Source of the DNA: an uncultured Atopobium sp.
Lineage (GTDB): Bacteria > Actinomycetota > Coriobacteriia > Coriobacteriales > Atopobiaceae
Direction: 5' to 3'
Assembly: GCA_938041635.1 (NCBI GenBank)
Contig: CALIAD010000105.1
Coordinates: 1 to 13,593, forward strand
Length of the DNA stretch: 13,593 nt
Made by a program: the position numbers and the translations under genes. Positions 1 to 6,232 of this stretch are shown here, one piece after another. The notes beneath the pieces were generated by a model that was given only the letters and a program-made list of their open reading frames with translations, was not told where the DNA came from and ran no database searches. Numbering within the stretch: position 1 is the first letter of the stretch; every line of letters starts with the position of its first letter.

Positions 1-2
1 TT

Positions 3-794
3 CATACTCACAGTCTGTACTCGAGGCACGCCTATTCAACCGTTGAGGAGAACGTTCGTGCAGCTTCTGAGCGTGGCTATGAGCTGCTTGGAATCACCGA
101 CCACTTCTCGTCCATGCTGTATGACCAGCAGACTATCAAGAATTTCCAGTTCTTTATGAACACCGCTATTTGGCCAGAAACCTGGTACGGCGTTAGGCTG
201 CTTCACGGCGCCGAGGTGGATATTGTTGACCTTGAGGGCAATCTGTTTGCCTACGATATAACGTTTGACCAGGGTATTAATGGCGATAAACTCCGCCAGC
301 CTCATATTCTTGGCGAGCATATTCTGGGTACCTGCGATTATGCGGTTGCAAGCATCCATAGCAAGCAGTGGGCTGCTGGCGCCTCGCAGAAGCAGATTAC
401 CCAAATGTACGTGAATGCGCTGGATAATCCACATGTTTTAATTCTTGGTCACCTTGGTCGCAGCGGTTTAGATTTTGATGTTCCAGCACTTGTCAGAGAG
501 TGTCGCGATCGCGGTAAGCTCATCGAGATGAACGAGGCCACACACGACGAAGGCCAGCGTGAGGTTGCTATTGAGCGTTGTCGTGTGATTGCAGAGACCT
601 GTGCGGAACTGGGATGCAAGATTTCTTTTGGCTCAGATGCTCACATTGCAACCCGCATTGCTGATGCGCATTCTGTTATTAAGCTGCTTGAAGAGGTTGA
701 CTTCCCCGAGGAGCTTATGGCTTGTCGCGATGCCCAGACGTTTTTGGGCACCATTGCTGACGCTAAGATTCCAGCCTCTAAGCAGGGATATTAA
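3..794 (+). CDS. YcdX-type PHP-domain phosphatase, 5' truncated by window start
   Basis: The frame is open from base 3, and the first visible residues are HTHSLYSRHAYSTVEENV, the metal-binding motif at the very start of PHP-domain proteins, so only a few N-terminal residues are missing. 263 residues are visible. Further family landmarks are ITDHFSSM, HGAEVDIVD (the Glu ligand), SIHSKQW, HLGRSGLDFD, EMNEATHDEG and GSDAHIATRIAD near the C-terminus, in the order expected for a trinuclear-metal hydrolase. The HAYST, FxMN-xxIWP and VDFPEEL segments match my memory of E. coli YcdX, a phosphatase of unsettled physiological substrate. It is probably cytosolic, as no membrane segment is seen. A hairpin terminator follows 40 bases after the stop. 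The family is clear; the substrate is not. Confidence 0.88.
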   Translation, partial: HTHSLYSRHAYSTVEENVRAASERGYELLGITDHFSSMLYDQQTIKNFQFFMNTAIWPETWYGVRLLHGAEVDIVDLEGNLFAYDITFDQGINGDKLRQPHILGEHILGTCDYAVASIHSKQWAAGASQKQITQMYVNALDNPHVLILGHLGRSGLDFDVPALVRECRDRGKLIEMNEATHDEGQREVAIERCRVIAETCAELGCKISFGSDAHIATRIADAHSVIKLLEEVDFPEELMACRDAQTFLGTIADAKIPASKQGY

Positions 795-830
795 GCCAGA
801 ACATCTGCAGCTTCAACAACATCGCACAAA

Positions 831-858
831 GAAAAAAGCCGCGTTTTCACGCGGCTTT
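831..858. terminator. Hairpin terminator after the PHP gene, probably bidirectional
   Basis: AAAGCCGCG (835-843) and CGCGGCTTT (850-858) form a perfect 9-bp stem around the loop TTTTCA. A run of six A lies on the left side, so the minus-strand reading ends in a good T tract. On the plus strand only TTT follows before the sequence turns into the end of the mobile element at 858. It lies 40 bases after the phosphatase stop. Confidence 0.75.
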
Positions 859-903
859 GAACTGCCTCCTATTTCTTGGACACGAGAAATAGGAGGCAGT
901 TCA
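858..903 (+). repeat. 46-nt palindromic hairpin, copy 1
   Basis: Arms 858-876 and 885-903 are perfect inverted repeats of 19 bp (TGAACTGCCTCCTATTTCT) around an 8-nt loop. Pairing extends two bases further on the outside (856-905). The second copy, 1274-1319, is the same length in the opposite orientation and agrees at 41 of 46 positions. Confidence 0.85.
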
Positions 904-905
904 AA

Positions 906-928
906 ACACACCTATGACAGATAATCTG
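906..928 (-). repeat. 23-bp motif CAGATTATCT-N4-TAGGTGTGT, copy 1
   Basis: Read on the minus strand this is CAGATTATCT, four variable bases, then TAGGTGTGT. All 19 fixed positions are identical in the three copies of the element. The core CAGATTATCTG is an odd palindrome, which would suit a dimeric DNA-binding protein. Confidence 0.75.
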
Positions 929-970
929 TCAAAAAGACGTATACAATACGCTGAAAATACCTCAAACGCG

Positions 971-993
971 CAGATTATCTTCATTAGGTGTGT
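971..993 (+). repeat. 23-bp motif CAGATTATCT-N4-TAGGTGTGT, copy 2
   Basis: This is the direct copy, with TCAT as the variable bases. It lies 41 bp upstream of copy 3 in the same orientation and is inverted relative to copy 1. Confidence 0.75.
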
Positions 994-1011
994 AAAATGC
1001 CCGCATCTGAG

Positions 1012-1034
1012 CAGATTATCTGACTTAGGTGTGT
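1012..1034 (+). repeat. 23-bp motif CAGATTATCT-N4-TAGGTGTGT, copy 3
   Basis: This is the direct copy with GACT as the variable bases. Together with copies 1 and 2 it gives one inverted and two direct sites within 129 bp. Confidence 0.75.
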
Positions 1035-1273
1035 TCCTTAGGTACGAAATTTACCTATAGTTAAATCTTTTATATGACGCTATTCATTTTCTAGCATATT
1101 AGATGAAGTTTATGCATAGAGATGCATATCAGGCAGTGTGAGCGCCTAGCTGCCTGGCTATCTTGATTAGGAACACGTCGATTCTTTAGCAAAACCTACC
1201 AAAGCTGCGCTATTTTGTGCGTCAGACCTAAAAGCCGACGCTAACACGCTGCAGAATCATAATCACCTGCATA

Positions 1274-1319
1274 TGAACTGACTCCCATTTCTTATGTCCA
1301 AGAAATGGGAGGCAGTTCA
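1274..1319 (-). repeat. 46-nt palindromic hairpin, copy 2
   Basis: Arms 1274-1293 and 1300-1319 pair at 19 of 20 positions around the 6-nt loop ATGTCC. Read on the minus strand it matches copy 1 at 41 of 46 bases. One difference is compensatory: a T-A pair in copy 1 is a C-G pair here, so the stem is kept. Confidence 0.82.
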
Positions 1320-1363
1320 CTTTGTCGTTTGCGGTCGATTGATCTTCTCGCCTGTTGTAGCAC

Positions 1364-2548
1364 TTATTTTATTGCAGCAAGAGCCTTTTCCCAGGCAGCA
1401 AGCGAGTCCACGCAGGTCTGATACGCAACGCAGTAGCTCACGCGCAGCCAACCTGGGCAGCCGAACGAATCGGAAGGAACAGGCAGCAGCTCAAACTGCT
1501 TGGCCACATCGCAGAATGCCTGAGCATCTCCACCAGGAGCGCGAACCCACAGGTAGAATGCACCATCAGGCTGGGTGTACTCGTAACCAAGCTTGGTGAG
1601 GCCCTCGGTCAGCACTTCTCGATTCTTTGCATAGGCCTCAACATCCGCTGGCTCATCAACGCAGTCGATAATAACGCGCTGGAAAAGGGCTGGCGCGCAA
1701 ACAAAGCCCAACAGTCGAGCGGCACCCGCACAAGCTGCGTAAATCTCCTTCTGCTCCGGATTAGAAGCGGGAACCAGCACCCAACCAATACGCTCGCCAG
1801 GAAGCGAGAGGGACTTGGAGTAGGAATAGCACACGATGGTACGGTCGTAGACGTCAGGAACCCAAGGGACCTCAATGTTGCCAAAAACAATCTCGCGATA
1901 AGGCTCATCGGAGATGACGTAGATGTCGGTGCCAAGTTCAGCAGTGCGTTTGCGGAGCATATTGGCAAATGCGTCCAGGTTTTCCCTGGTATACACAGCG
2001 CCAACAGGATTGTTTGGAGAGTTGATAATCACCGCGCGAGTCTTAGACGTAAGAGCTGCACAAACAGCGTCAACATCAATCTGGAAGGTTTTCTCGTCAG
2101 CCAAAACCTCAACACAGGTAGCCTGTGCATGATCAATCCACACGCGATACTCAGGGAAGTATGGAGCAATAACAATAACCTCTTCACCTGGGGAAACAAT
2201 GGAATTGAGCGCCATAGAAACGGAAGCTGCAGCTCCGCAGGTCAAGATGAGGTCATTGGCCTGTGCCGCGTGGTCTCCAAAGCGGCGTCGTAGTGATGCG
2301 GCAATTGCCTCTCTGGCTTGAGGAATACCTGGAGCTGGAGTGTAGCTGTGGACCTGCTGTGGAGGCAGCTGCAGTGCAGCCCCAATAGATGTGCGAACAG
2401 CTTCGGGGGCAGGCACAGAAGGGTTACCTATCGAGAAATCAAACACATTCTGGGCACCAATCTCAGCACGGCGCTGTGCCGCATAACCTGCAATCTCACG
2501 GATTGCAGACTTTTCTGATCCGTATGCAAGACTTGTCTGATTGACCAT
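1364..2548 (-). CDS. Class I/II pyridoxal-phosphate aminotransferase (AspC-like)
   Basis: A 394-residue fold-type I PLP enzyme that should transfer an amino group between an amino acid and a 2-oxo acid in the cytosol. Visible landmarks are FSIGNPSVPAP near residue 39, NSPNNPVGAVY (176-186), DEPYREIVFG (214-223) and SYSKSLSLPGERIGW, with the Schiff-base lysine at about residue 245. GWLRVSYC near the end holds the arginine expected to bind substrate carboxylate. I chose ATG at 2548 because MVNQTSLAYGSEKSAIR begins where this family normally begins. The frame stays open to 2710, but that extension runs through a perfect palindrome and looks non-coding. The Shine-Dalgarno match is weak. The gene lies 279 bp downstream of hpt on the same strand. 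Substrate specificity (aspartate, alanine or aromatic) cannot be read from sequence by eye. Confidence 0.9.
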   Translation of the reverse strand: MVNQTSLAYGSEKSAIREIAGYAAQRRAEIGAQNVFDFSIGNPSVPAPEAVRTSIGAALQLPPQQVHSYTPAPGIPQAREAIAASLRRRFGDHAAQANDLILTCGAAASVSMALNSIVSPGEEVIVIAPYFPEYRVWIDHAQATCVEVLADEKTFQIDVDAVCAALTSKTRAVIINSPNNPVGAVYTRENLDAFANMLRKRTAELGTDIYVISDEPYREIVFGNIEVPWVPDVYDRTIVCYSYSKSLSLPGERIGWVLVPASNPEQKEIYAACAGAARLLGFVCAPALFQRVIIDCVDEPADVEAYAKNREVLTEGLTKLGYEYTQPDGAFYLWVRAPGGDAQAFCDVAKQFELLPVPSDSFGCPGWLRVSYCVAYQTCVDSLAAWEKALAAIK

Positions 2549-2662
2549 GGTTTCTCGATTCTCTCGAAGCCTACAGTACCTACCTGGTAAAACGTTGGGT
2601 GGAGGCGTGGTGGATGACGCCGCCGCGCATCTGGCCTCACACAACCTTTGATAGATAGCATA

Positions 2663-2692
2663 TTGGGCGAGAAGATCGATCTTCTCGCCCAA
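2663..2692. repeat. Perfect 30-bp palindrome between hpt and the aminotransferase
   Basis: TTGGGCGAGAAGATC (2663-2677) is followed directly by its exact reverse complement (2678-2692), with no spacer. It lies 115 bp upstream of the aminotransferase start and 136 bp after the hpt stop. No T run follows on the minus strand (TATGCTATC), so it is not a typical intrinsic terminator. It is an abutted inverted pair of the 11-mer GCGAGAAGATC, which recurs elsewhere in the window. Confidence 0.8.
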
Positions 2693-2752
2693 CTTTAAAA
2701 GTTTTAACAAATTTGTATCTATTGCACGGTCTTGCAGTAAATTTTTGAAGCA

Positions 2753-2818
2753 GACCGCGTAGCCGCAAGTTCAGCCGCATGGCTTGACCGCGTGACTTCA
2801 CTGCGAGCTTGACCGCGT
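2753..2818. repeat. Degenerate repeats around GACCGCGT, downstream of hpt
   Basis: GACCGCGT occurs at 2753, 2786 and 2811. The last two copies share the longer context GCTTGACCGCGT-ACTTCA. The stretch begins about ten bases after the hpt stop (reading the minus strand) and is non-coding. Its function is unknown. Confidence 0.5.
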
Positions 2819-2827
2819 AACTTCAGC

Positions 2828-3376
2828 CTATTCGTACACGCAAGGCTTCAGAACGCCAACAAATGGCAGGTTGCGGTAGCGCTCTGCATAGTCCAGGCCG
2901 TAACCAACAACAAACTTATCGGGGACGTGAGTGCCCACGTAACGAGGATCAATAGCTGGACGCTTGCCCTCAATGTCCTTGACCAGGAAAGCGGCAATCT
3001 CAATGGAAGCGGGGTTACGAGACTGGAGCATGCGGACCAGGTAAGAGAGGGTCAGACCGGAGTCCAGGACGTCCTCAACGATGATGACGTGACGACCCTC
3101 AATCTTGGTATCAAGGTCTTTTACAATGCGCACGACGCCGGAGCTCTTAACGCCGTCGCCGTAGCTGGAAACAGCCATAAAATCGATGGAGAGTGGGCAC
3201 TCAATGGCGCGCATGATATCGGCCATGAATACAACAGCTCCGCGAAGAACAGCAATGACCAGGGGGTTCTTATCCGCGTAGTCACGCGTAATCTCCGCAC
3301 CCACCTTCTTGACGATGTCCTTGATGTCTTGTTCGTCAAGTAGAATCTCTTCAATATCAGGGTGAAGCTCCGCCAT
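2828..3376 (-). CDS. hpt: Hypoxanthine phosphoribosyltransferase
   Basis: This 182-residue protein, the usual size for the family, converts hypoxanthine (and usually guanine) plus PRPP to the nucleotide in purine salvage in the cytosol. The PRPP-binding motif VIIVEDVLDSGLTL is at residues 97-110. The LRGA loop (44-47), the SSYGDG flexible loop (70-75) and the C-terminal FVVGYGLDYAERYRNLPFVG are all present. The ATG overlaps the tilS stop by one base (TAATG). A clear AGAGGAG ribosome binding site lies inside the end of tilS (3383-3389), so the two are co-transcribed and probably translationally coupled. In many bacteria ftsH follows this pair; here the next gene on the strand is an aminotransferase. 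Confidence 0.96.
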   Translation of the reverse strand: MAELHPDIEEILLDEQDIKDIVKKVGAEITRDYADKNPLVIAVLRGAVVFMADIMRAIECPLSIDFMAVSSYGDGVKSSGVVRIVKDLDTKIEGRHVIIVEDVLDSGLTLSYLVRMLQSRNPASIEIAAFLVKDIEGKRPAIDPRYVGTHVPDKFVVGYGLDYAERYRNLPFVGVLKPCVYE

Positions 3377-5052
3377 TACTGGCTCCTCTCAAATGGCTTG
3401 TGACCAGAATAGATATTCAATTCTAACAGCTGTTTTGTATCTTGCGTACATTTTACTCGTTCATCGGGACGAATTCCCGCAACCCACACCACATGTCCAC
3501 GAATATTTGTGCGCACAATAGGCATCATACTCCTGGATTCAACGGGCACGCCCGCCTCACCCAGCAGGTCAGAGATCTTTTTTGACTGCCCATGCATGCC
3601 CAGGGGCTGCATGGTGTCCCCTGCCTCGGGCCCCGAGACCCACAGGCTGCCGCCGTGGACTGGATCTACCCCGCAGGCGTGTGCGTCGAGAAGAACCGAC
3701 TCGTCCAACCACTCCTGGCTATGCACGGTTGCATAGGACACGACGTCAAAGCCGTGCTCCACAGGGAGAATACGTGCCGAAAGCACTCGGCCATCTGCCA
3801 ACTCCAGCATTCCCGGGACCGCAAGGTGCTCGCCAAACGTTACTGTAGCAGGCGACGTACCTGCAGGTTCGCCGTTGGTCGCGACCGCAGTCGCAGCGCC
3901 GACCGCACTTCTCGCGGTGACCGCAGCCGCAGCGCTGCCCGCGCTTCTCGCGGCGACCGCACTTCTCGCGGCGCCTGTGAACGAAAACGTCACGGTGCCC
4001 AAACGAACGCGCGCTTCAAGGTTTTGCGGCAAGTTAGCCACGCCAACTCCCGCAGCAACCGCTTCGAGCACGGCATCTACGTGCTTGAACTCTAGCCAAG
4101 CCTCGGGAATTAGTTGCCGAGCCACAATCCTTACCACGCGGCGAGCAATCACCACGTCGGTAGAGCTCAGCTTCAACGCGTCAAGTACCAGCGAAGACTC
4201 GCTCTTGCGCAGCGTAATCTGCCTCAGCTTGCGAGCAGCCTTCGCCTCAAGATAATCGTCTTCGTCGGCCATCAAATCTGCAATTTTACACACCGTCTGC
4301 ACCAATAACGGGTTTCTCGCCTTCAGCAGAGGAAGTACGTTATGGCGCATATACGCACGTAAATAGTGGGTGTCAGTATTAGTAGCGTCCTCGTGCCAAT
4401 CCAGGCCGCGAGCCTTCAGCCAGTCTTTGAGCTGGTCATGCGTGTAGTCGAGCAGCGGACGATAAATCAGCCCGCGGTGTCTAGGAATCGACGCCAGGCC
4501 GCTCATGCCAGACCCGCGCATCATGTTCATCATGAACGTCTCCGCGCGATCATCAGCCGTATGCGCCGTCAAAATCTTTGCCTTCTGGCGAGAAACCCCC
4601 TGCTCAGCGCAAAGTTTTTGAGCGAGTTCTCGCGCAGCGTCATACCGCACCCGACGACCAATTTCTTCCACGTTGCCGTCACGTTCCTGCGCGAGCTTTG
4701 CCACGTCCACGCGCAGCACGGTACAGGGAATGTCCAGCGAGTCGCAAGCTTCTTGAACAAAGCGCTGGTCAGCATATGCGTCTTCGCCGCGAAGCAAATG
4801 ATTTACGTGCAGCACATGCAGGCGCTCTTTTGCAATGCGCACAAGTCCTGCGCCATCTCCGAGGTCAAGCGGCTCCGTTGCCGCCATGTGGAGCAGCGCC
4901 ATCGAGTCAGCTCCGCCCGAGACCATAAGGATTACAGGCGCGGCAGACTGACCACGTCGCGAGCCCTCTACCTGGCCTCGATGCTGATCATCTACCTGGC
5001 CTTTTACAGTGAGGGCGTTCTTTTTATTGAAGTATGCGTGTACGGATGGCAC
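3376..5052 (-). CDS. tilS: tRNA(Ile)-lysidine synthetase
   Basis: This 558-residue enzyme attaches lysine to C34 of the AUA-reading isoleucine tRNA, using ATP. The PP-loop SGGADS (45-50) binds ATP. HVNHLLRGEDAYAD (82-95) and HTADDRAET (164-172) with MMRGSGMSGL complete the N-type ATPase domain. The C-terminal tRNA-binding domain runs from about 465 to 545 (GDTMQPLGMHGQSKKISDLL, then VVWVAGIRPDERVKC). The start is GTG at 5052, directly after an in-frame TAA. I see no good alternative before the PP-loop, so about 35 hydrophilic residues precede it, longer than usual. Residues 361-390 are five tandem alanine-rich hexapeptides of the type AARSAV, encoded by an 18-bp DNA repeat between the two halves of the protein. 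Divergent from the downstream hydrolase by 69 bp. Confidence 0.94.
   Translation of the reverse strand: MPSVHAYFNKKNALTVKGQVDDQHRGQVEGSRRGQSAAPVILMVSGGADSMALLHMAATEPLDLGDGAGLVRIAKERLHVLHVNHLLRGEDAYADQRFVQEACDSLDIPCTVLRVDVAKLAQERDGNVEEIGRRVRYDAARELAQKLCAEQGVSRQKAKILTAHTADDRAETFMMNMMRGSGMSGLASIPRHRGLIYRPLLDYTHDQLKDWLKARGLDWHEDATNTDTHYLRAYMRHNVLPLLKARNPLLVQTVCKIADLMADEDDYLEAKAARKLRQITLRKSESSLVLDALKLSSTDVVIARRVVRIVARQLIPEAWLEFKHVDAVLEAVAAGVGVANLPQNLEARVRLGTVTFSFTGAARSAVAARSAGSAAAAVTARSAVGAATAVATNGEPAGTSPATVTFGEHLAVPGMLELADGRVLSARILPVEHGFDVVSYATVHSQEWLDESVLLDAHACGVDPVHGGSLWVSGPEAGDTMQPLGMHGQSKKISDLLGEAGVPVESRSMMPIVRTNIRGHVVWVAGIRPDERVKCTQDTKQLLELNIYSGHKPFERSQ
3883..3972. repeat. 18-bp minisatellite inside tilS, five units
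   Basis: Five contiguous 18-bp units start at 3883, 3901, 3919, 3937 and 3955. The units at 3901 and 3955 (GACCGCACTTCTCGCGG plus T or C) differ at one base. The unit at 3937 is close to these. Those at 3883 and 3919 belong to a second subtype, GACCGCAGYCGCAGCGCY. Each unit encodes six residues of TilS, so changes in copy number would keep the reading frame. Confidence 0.85.
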
Positions 5053-5121
5053 TTAGCACCAATTTCTGTCCGGTGTGTTTGTTACAGTTATACCCGAAAG
5101 TTACTCAGTAGAAAGAAATTC

Positions 5122-5964
5122 ATGAATCCCACGTTTCGCCTACATATTCTTGCCAGCGGATCAAAGGGCAACTGCAGTCTGCTAGAAACGCCCGATGGTC
5201 TCATTATGATTGATTGCGGAATCTCTAGAAAAGAAATTCTGCGTCGGTCTAAAGAGTTGAACGTTAACCTGTCTGAGCTCGTAGCCATCTTTATTACGCA
5301 CGAGCACACCGATCATGTCTCAGGTCTTTCGGTTGTCAGTAAAACTTTTGATGTTCCTGTGTTTGCTACAACAGGAACTGCCGCCGCGCTCTCAAGAAGA
5401 AGCTCCTGTTCAAACGTCACCTTTACCCTCGTTGACCAGACGGGTTCTGTTCATATTGATGCCGCGCCAGACGTTGAAGTGAGCACGTTCCCAACCTCGC
5501 ACGATGTCTGCGAGCCCATGGGCATGCGCTTTGATTATCTTGCTGGCCCTGATAGGCGCATCGTAGACTCTGTGGGCTACTGCACAGACACAGGCGTTCT
5601 GACGCCCGAGGCTCTCGAATGCCTTTCCGACGTGCGCATTCTTGCTATCGAGTCCAACCATAACGAGCAAATGCTGCTCACAGGCCCTTATCCGTACGTA
5701 CTCAAGCAGCGAGTCCACGGAGACTCTGGCCACCTGTCAAATGAGTACACCGCACAGGCGTTGTCTCAGCTTGTGGGCCCAAATACTCGCTGCGTGGTTG
5801 GCATGCACCTTTCTCACGAGAATAACCGTCCAAGCGTCGCTGTGAGAACGCTTGCTGAGGCGGTTGGCGCCCAGCCTCTCAACGATGCGTTTACCGAGGC
5901 GCAGACTCCCGACGGCTCCCTTGCCGTCTGCGTTGCCAGTCAAGATTGGCCAATGTCGCTCTAG
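5122..5964 (+). CDS. WalJ/YycJ-type metallo-beta-lactamase-fold hydrolase
   Basis: This 280-residue protein has the fold and size of the YycJ/WalJ family. LHILASGSKGNCSLLET (7-23) and IMIDCGISRKEI (28-39) start the fold. The metal site motif is HEHTDH (60-65), followed by TSHDVCEPMG, then AIESNHNEQML and VVGMHLSHENN towards the C-terminus. Family members are predicted nucleases or phosphodiesterases and often sit beside walKR genes, which are not seen here. I chose ATG 5122 because MNPTFRLHILASGSKGN aligns with the family start; the frame is open far upstream, but only as a shadow of tilS. The ribosome binding site (GAAAGAA) is weak. No transmembrane segment is seen. Confidence 0.9.
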   Translation: MNPTFRLHILASGSKGNCSLLETPDGLIMIDCGISRKEILRRSKELNVNLSELVAIFITHEHTDHVSGLSVVSKTFDVPVFATTGTAAALSRRSSCSNVTFTLVDQTGSVHIDAAPDVEVSTFPTSHDVCEPMGMRFDYLAGPDRRIVDSVGYCTDTGVLTPEALECLSDVRILAIESNHNEQMLLTGPYPYVLKQRVHGDSGHLSNEYTAQALSQLVGPNTRCVVGMHLSHENNRPSVAVRTLAEAVGAQPLNDAFTEAQTPDGSLAVCVASQDWPMSL

Positions 5965-6038
5965 CCGCACGTTTACGCGCTGCTGCACCGCGCGTCCCGG
6001 GTTCCGCACCCCAACAGCACGTCCCAGGCTTGCGGCAA

Positions 6039-6080
6039 CAAAAAAGCGAGAAAACCTTGGAGCTCCAAGATCTTCTCGCT
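6039..6080 (-). terminator. Intrinsic terminator for hsp20
   Basis: On the minus strand AGCGAGAA, a short mismatched bulge, the perfect palindrome CTTGGAGCTCCAAG, and TTCTCGCT form a long stem followed by six T. Arms are 6045-6052 and 6073-6080, with the central palindrome at 6056-6069. It lies about 150 bases after the hsp20 stop and between convergent genes. One arm again contains GCGAGAAGATC. Confidence 0.75.
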
Positions 6081-6085
6081 ATGCG

Positions 6086-6175
6086 AGGTGCCTGTAATCG
6101 GGCGTTGAACAGGCACGTCTAGCCGTACGCACGGCTGCAGCTATACGTGCCTGGCAGGTCAACTACCAGGCACCT
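6086..6175. repeat. Cluster of hairpins built on GTGCCTG/CAGGCAC
   Basis: AGGTGCCTG (6086-6094) and CAGGCACCT (6167-6175) are perfect 9-bp ends of a 90-bp block. Within it GTGCCTG alternates orientation four times (6088, 6110, 6147, 6166), giving two hairpins, with a third, AGCCGT-ACGC-ACGGCT (6121-6136), in the centre. No coding frame is evident. It lies between the hsp20 stop and its likely terminator, so it would be part of the hsp20 3' untranslated RNA. Confidence 0.6.
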
Positions 6176-6232
6176 TACTGACTGAGTAAAAGCCTGGCTG
6201 ACCGCCAAAGCCGCTGCTCAGATGTTCTAGTG

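Larger units (their letters stand above)
858..1319. mobile_element. 462-bp MITE-like element with IS3-type ends, no transposase
   Basis: The left end (858-883) and the inverted right end (1294-1319) agree at 24 of 26 bases. Both begin TGAACTGCCTCC and run into ATTTCTTGGACA. This resembles the TG..ACTG...GGACA ends of IS3-family (IS150-group) insertion sequences as I remember them. The element is flanked by CTT on both sides (855-857 and 1320-1322), consistent with the 3-bp target duplication of that family, although a 3-bp match is weak evidence alone. Inside I find no credible coding frame. The interior is AT-rich and holds three copies of a 23-bp motif plus small inverted repeats (TATGCAT/ATGCATA at 1111-1128; CAGGCAG/CTGCCTG at 1130-1156). 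It fills most of the 569-bp gene-free gap between the phosphatase and the aminotransferase. An alternative reading is two independent REP-like hairpins in opposite orientation. Confidence 0.6.

Noticed and set aside
1294..1599. 101-codon plus-strand ORF starting in the hairpin of the element
   Set aside because: It runs antisense into the aminotransferase and has no recognisable domain.
2549..2710. 54-codon N-terminal extension of the aminotransferase
   Set aside because: It reads through a perfect 30-bp palindrome, has no resemblance to the family N-terminus, and the enzyme is full length from ATG 2548.
2549..2827. T-box or amino-acid riboswitch before the aminotransferase
   Set aside because: No T-box consensus or terminator/antiterminator pair was found; the palindrome lacks a T run on the relevant strand.
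4366..5121. Long upstream extension of the WalJ-type hydrolase frame
   Set aside because: It is antisense to tilS, which has clear motifs; the family start is at 5122.
5053..5121. Divergent promoters between tilS and the WalJ-type gene
   Set aside because: Promoters must be near here, but only poor -35 matches were seen on either strand, so no coordinates are claimed.
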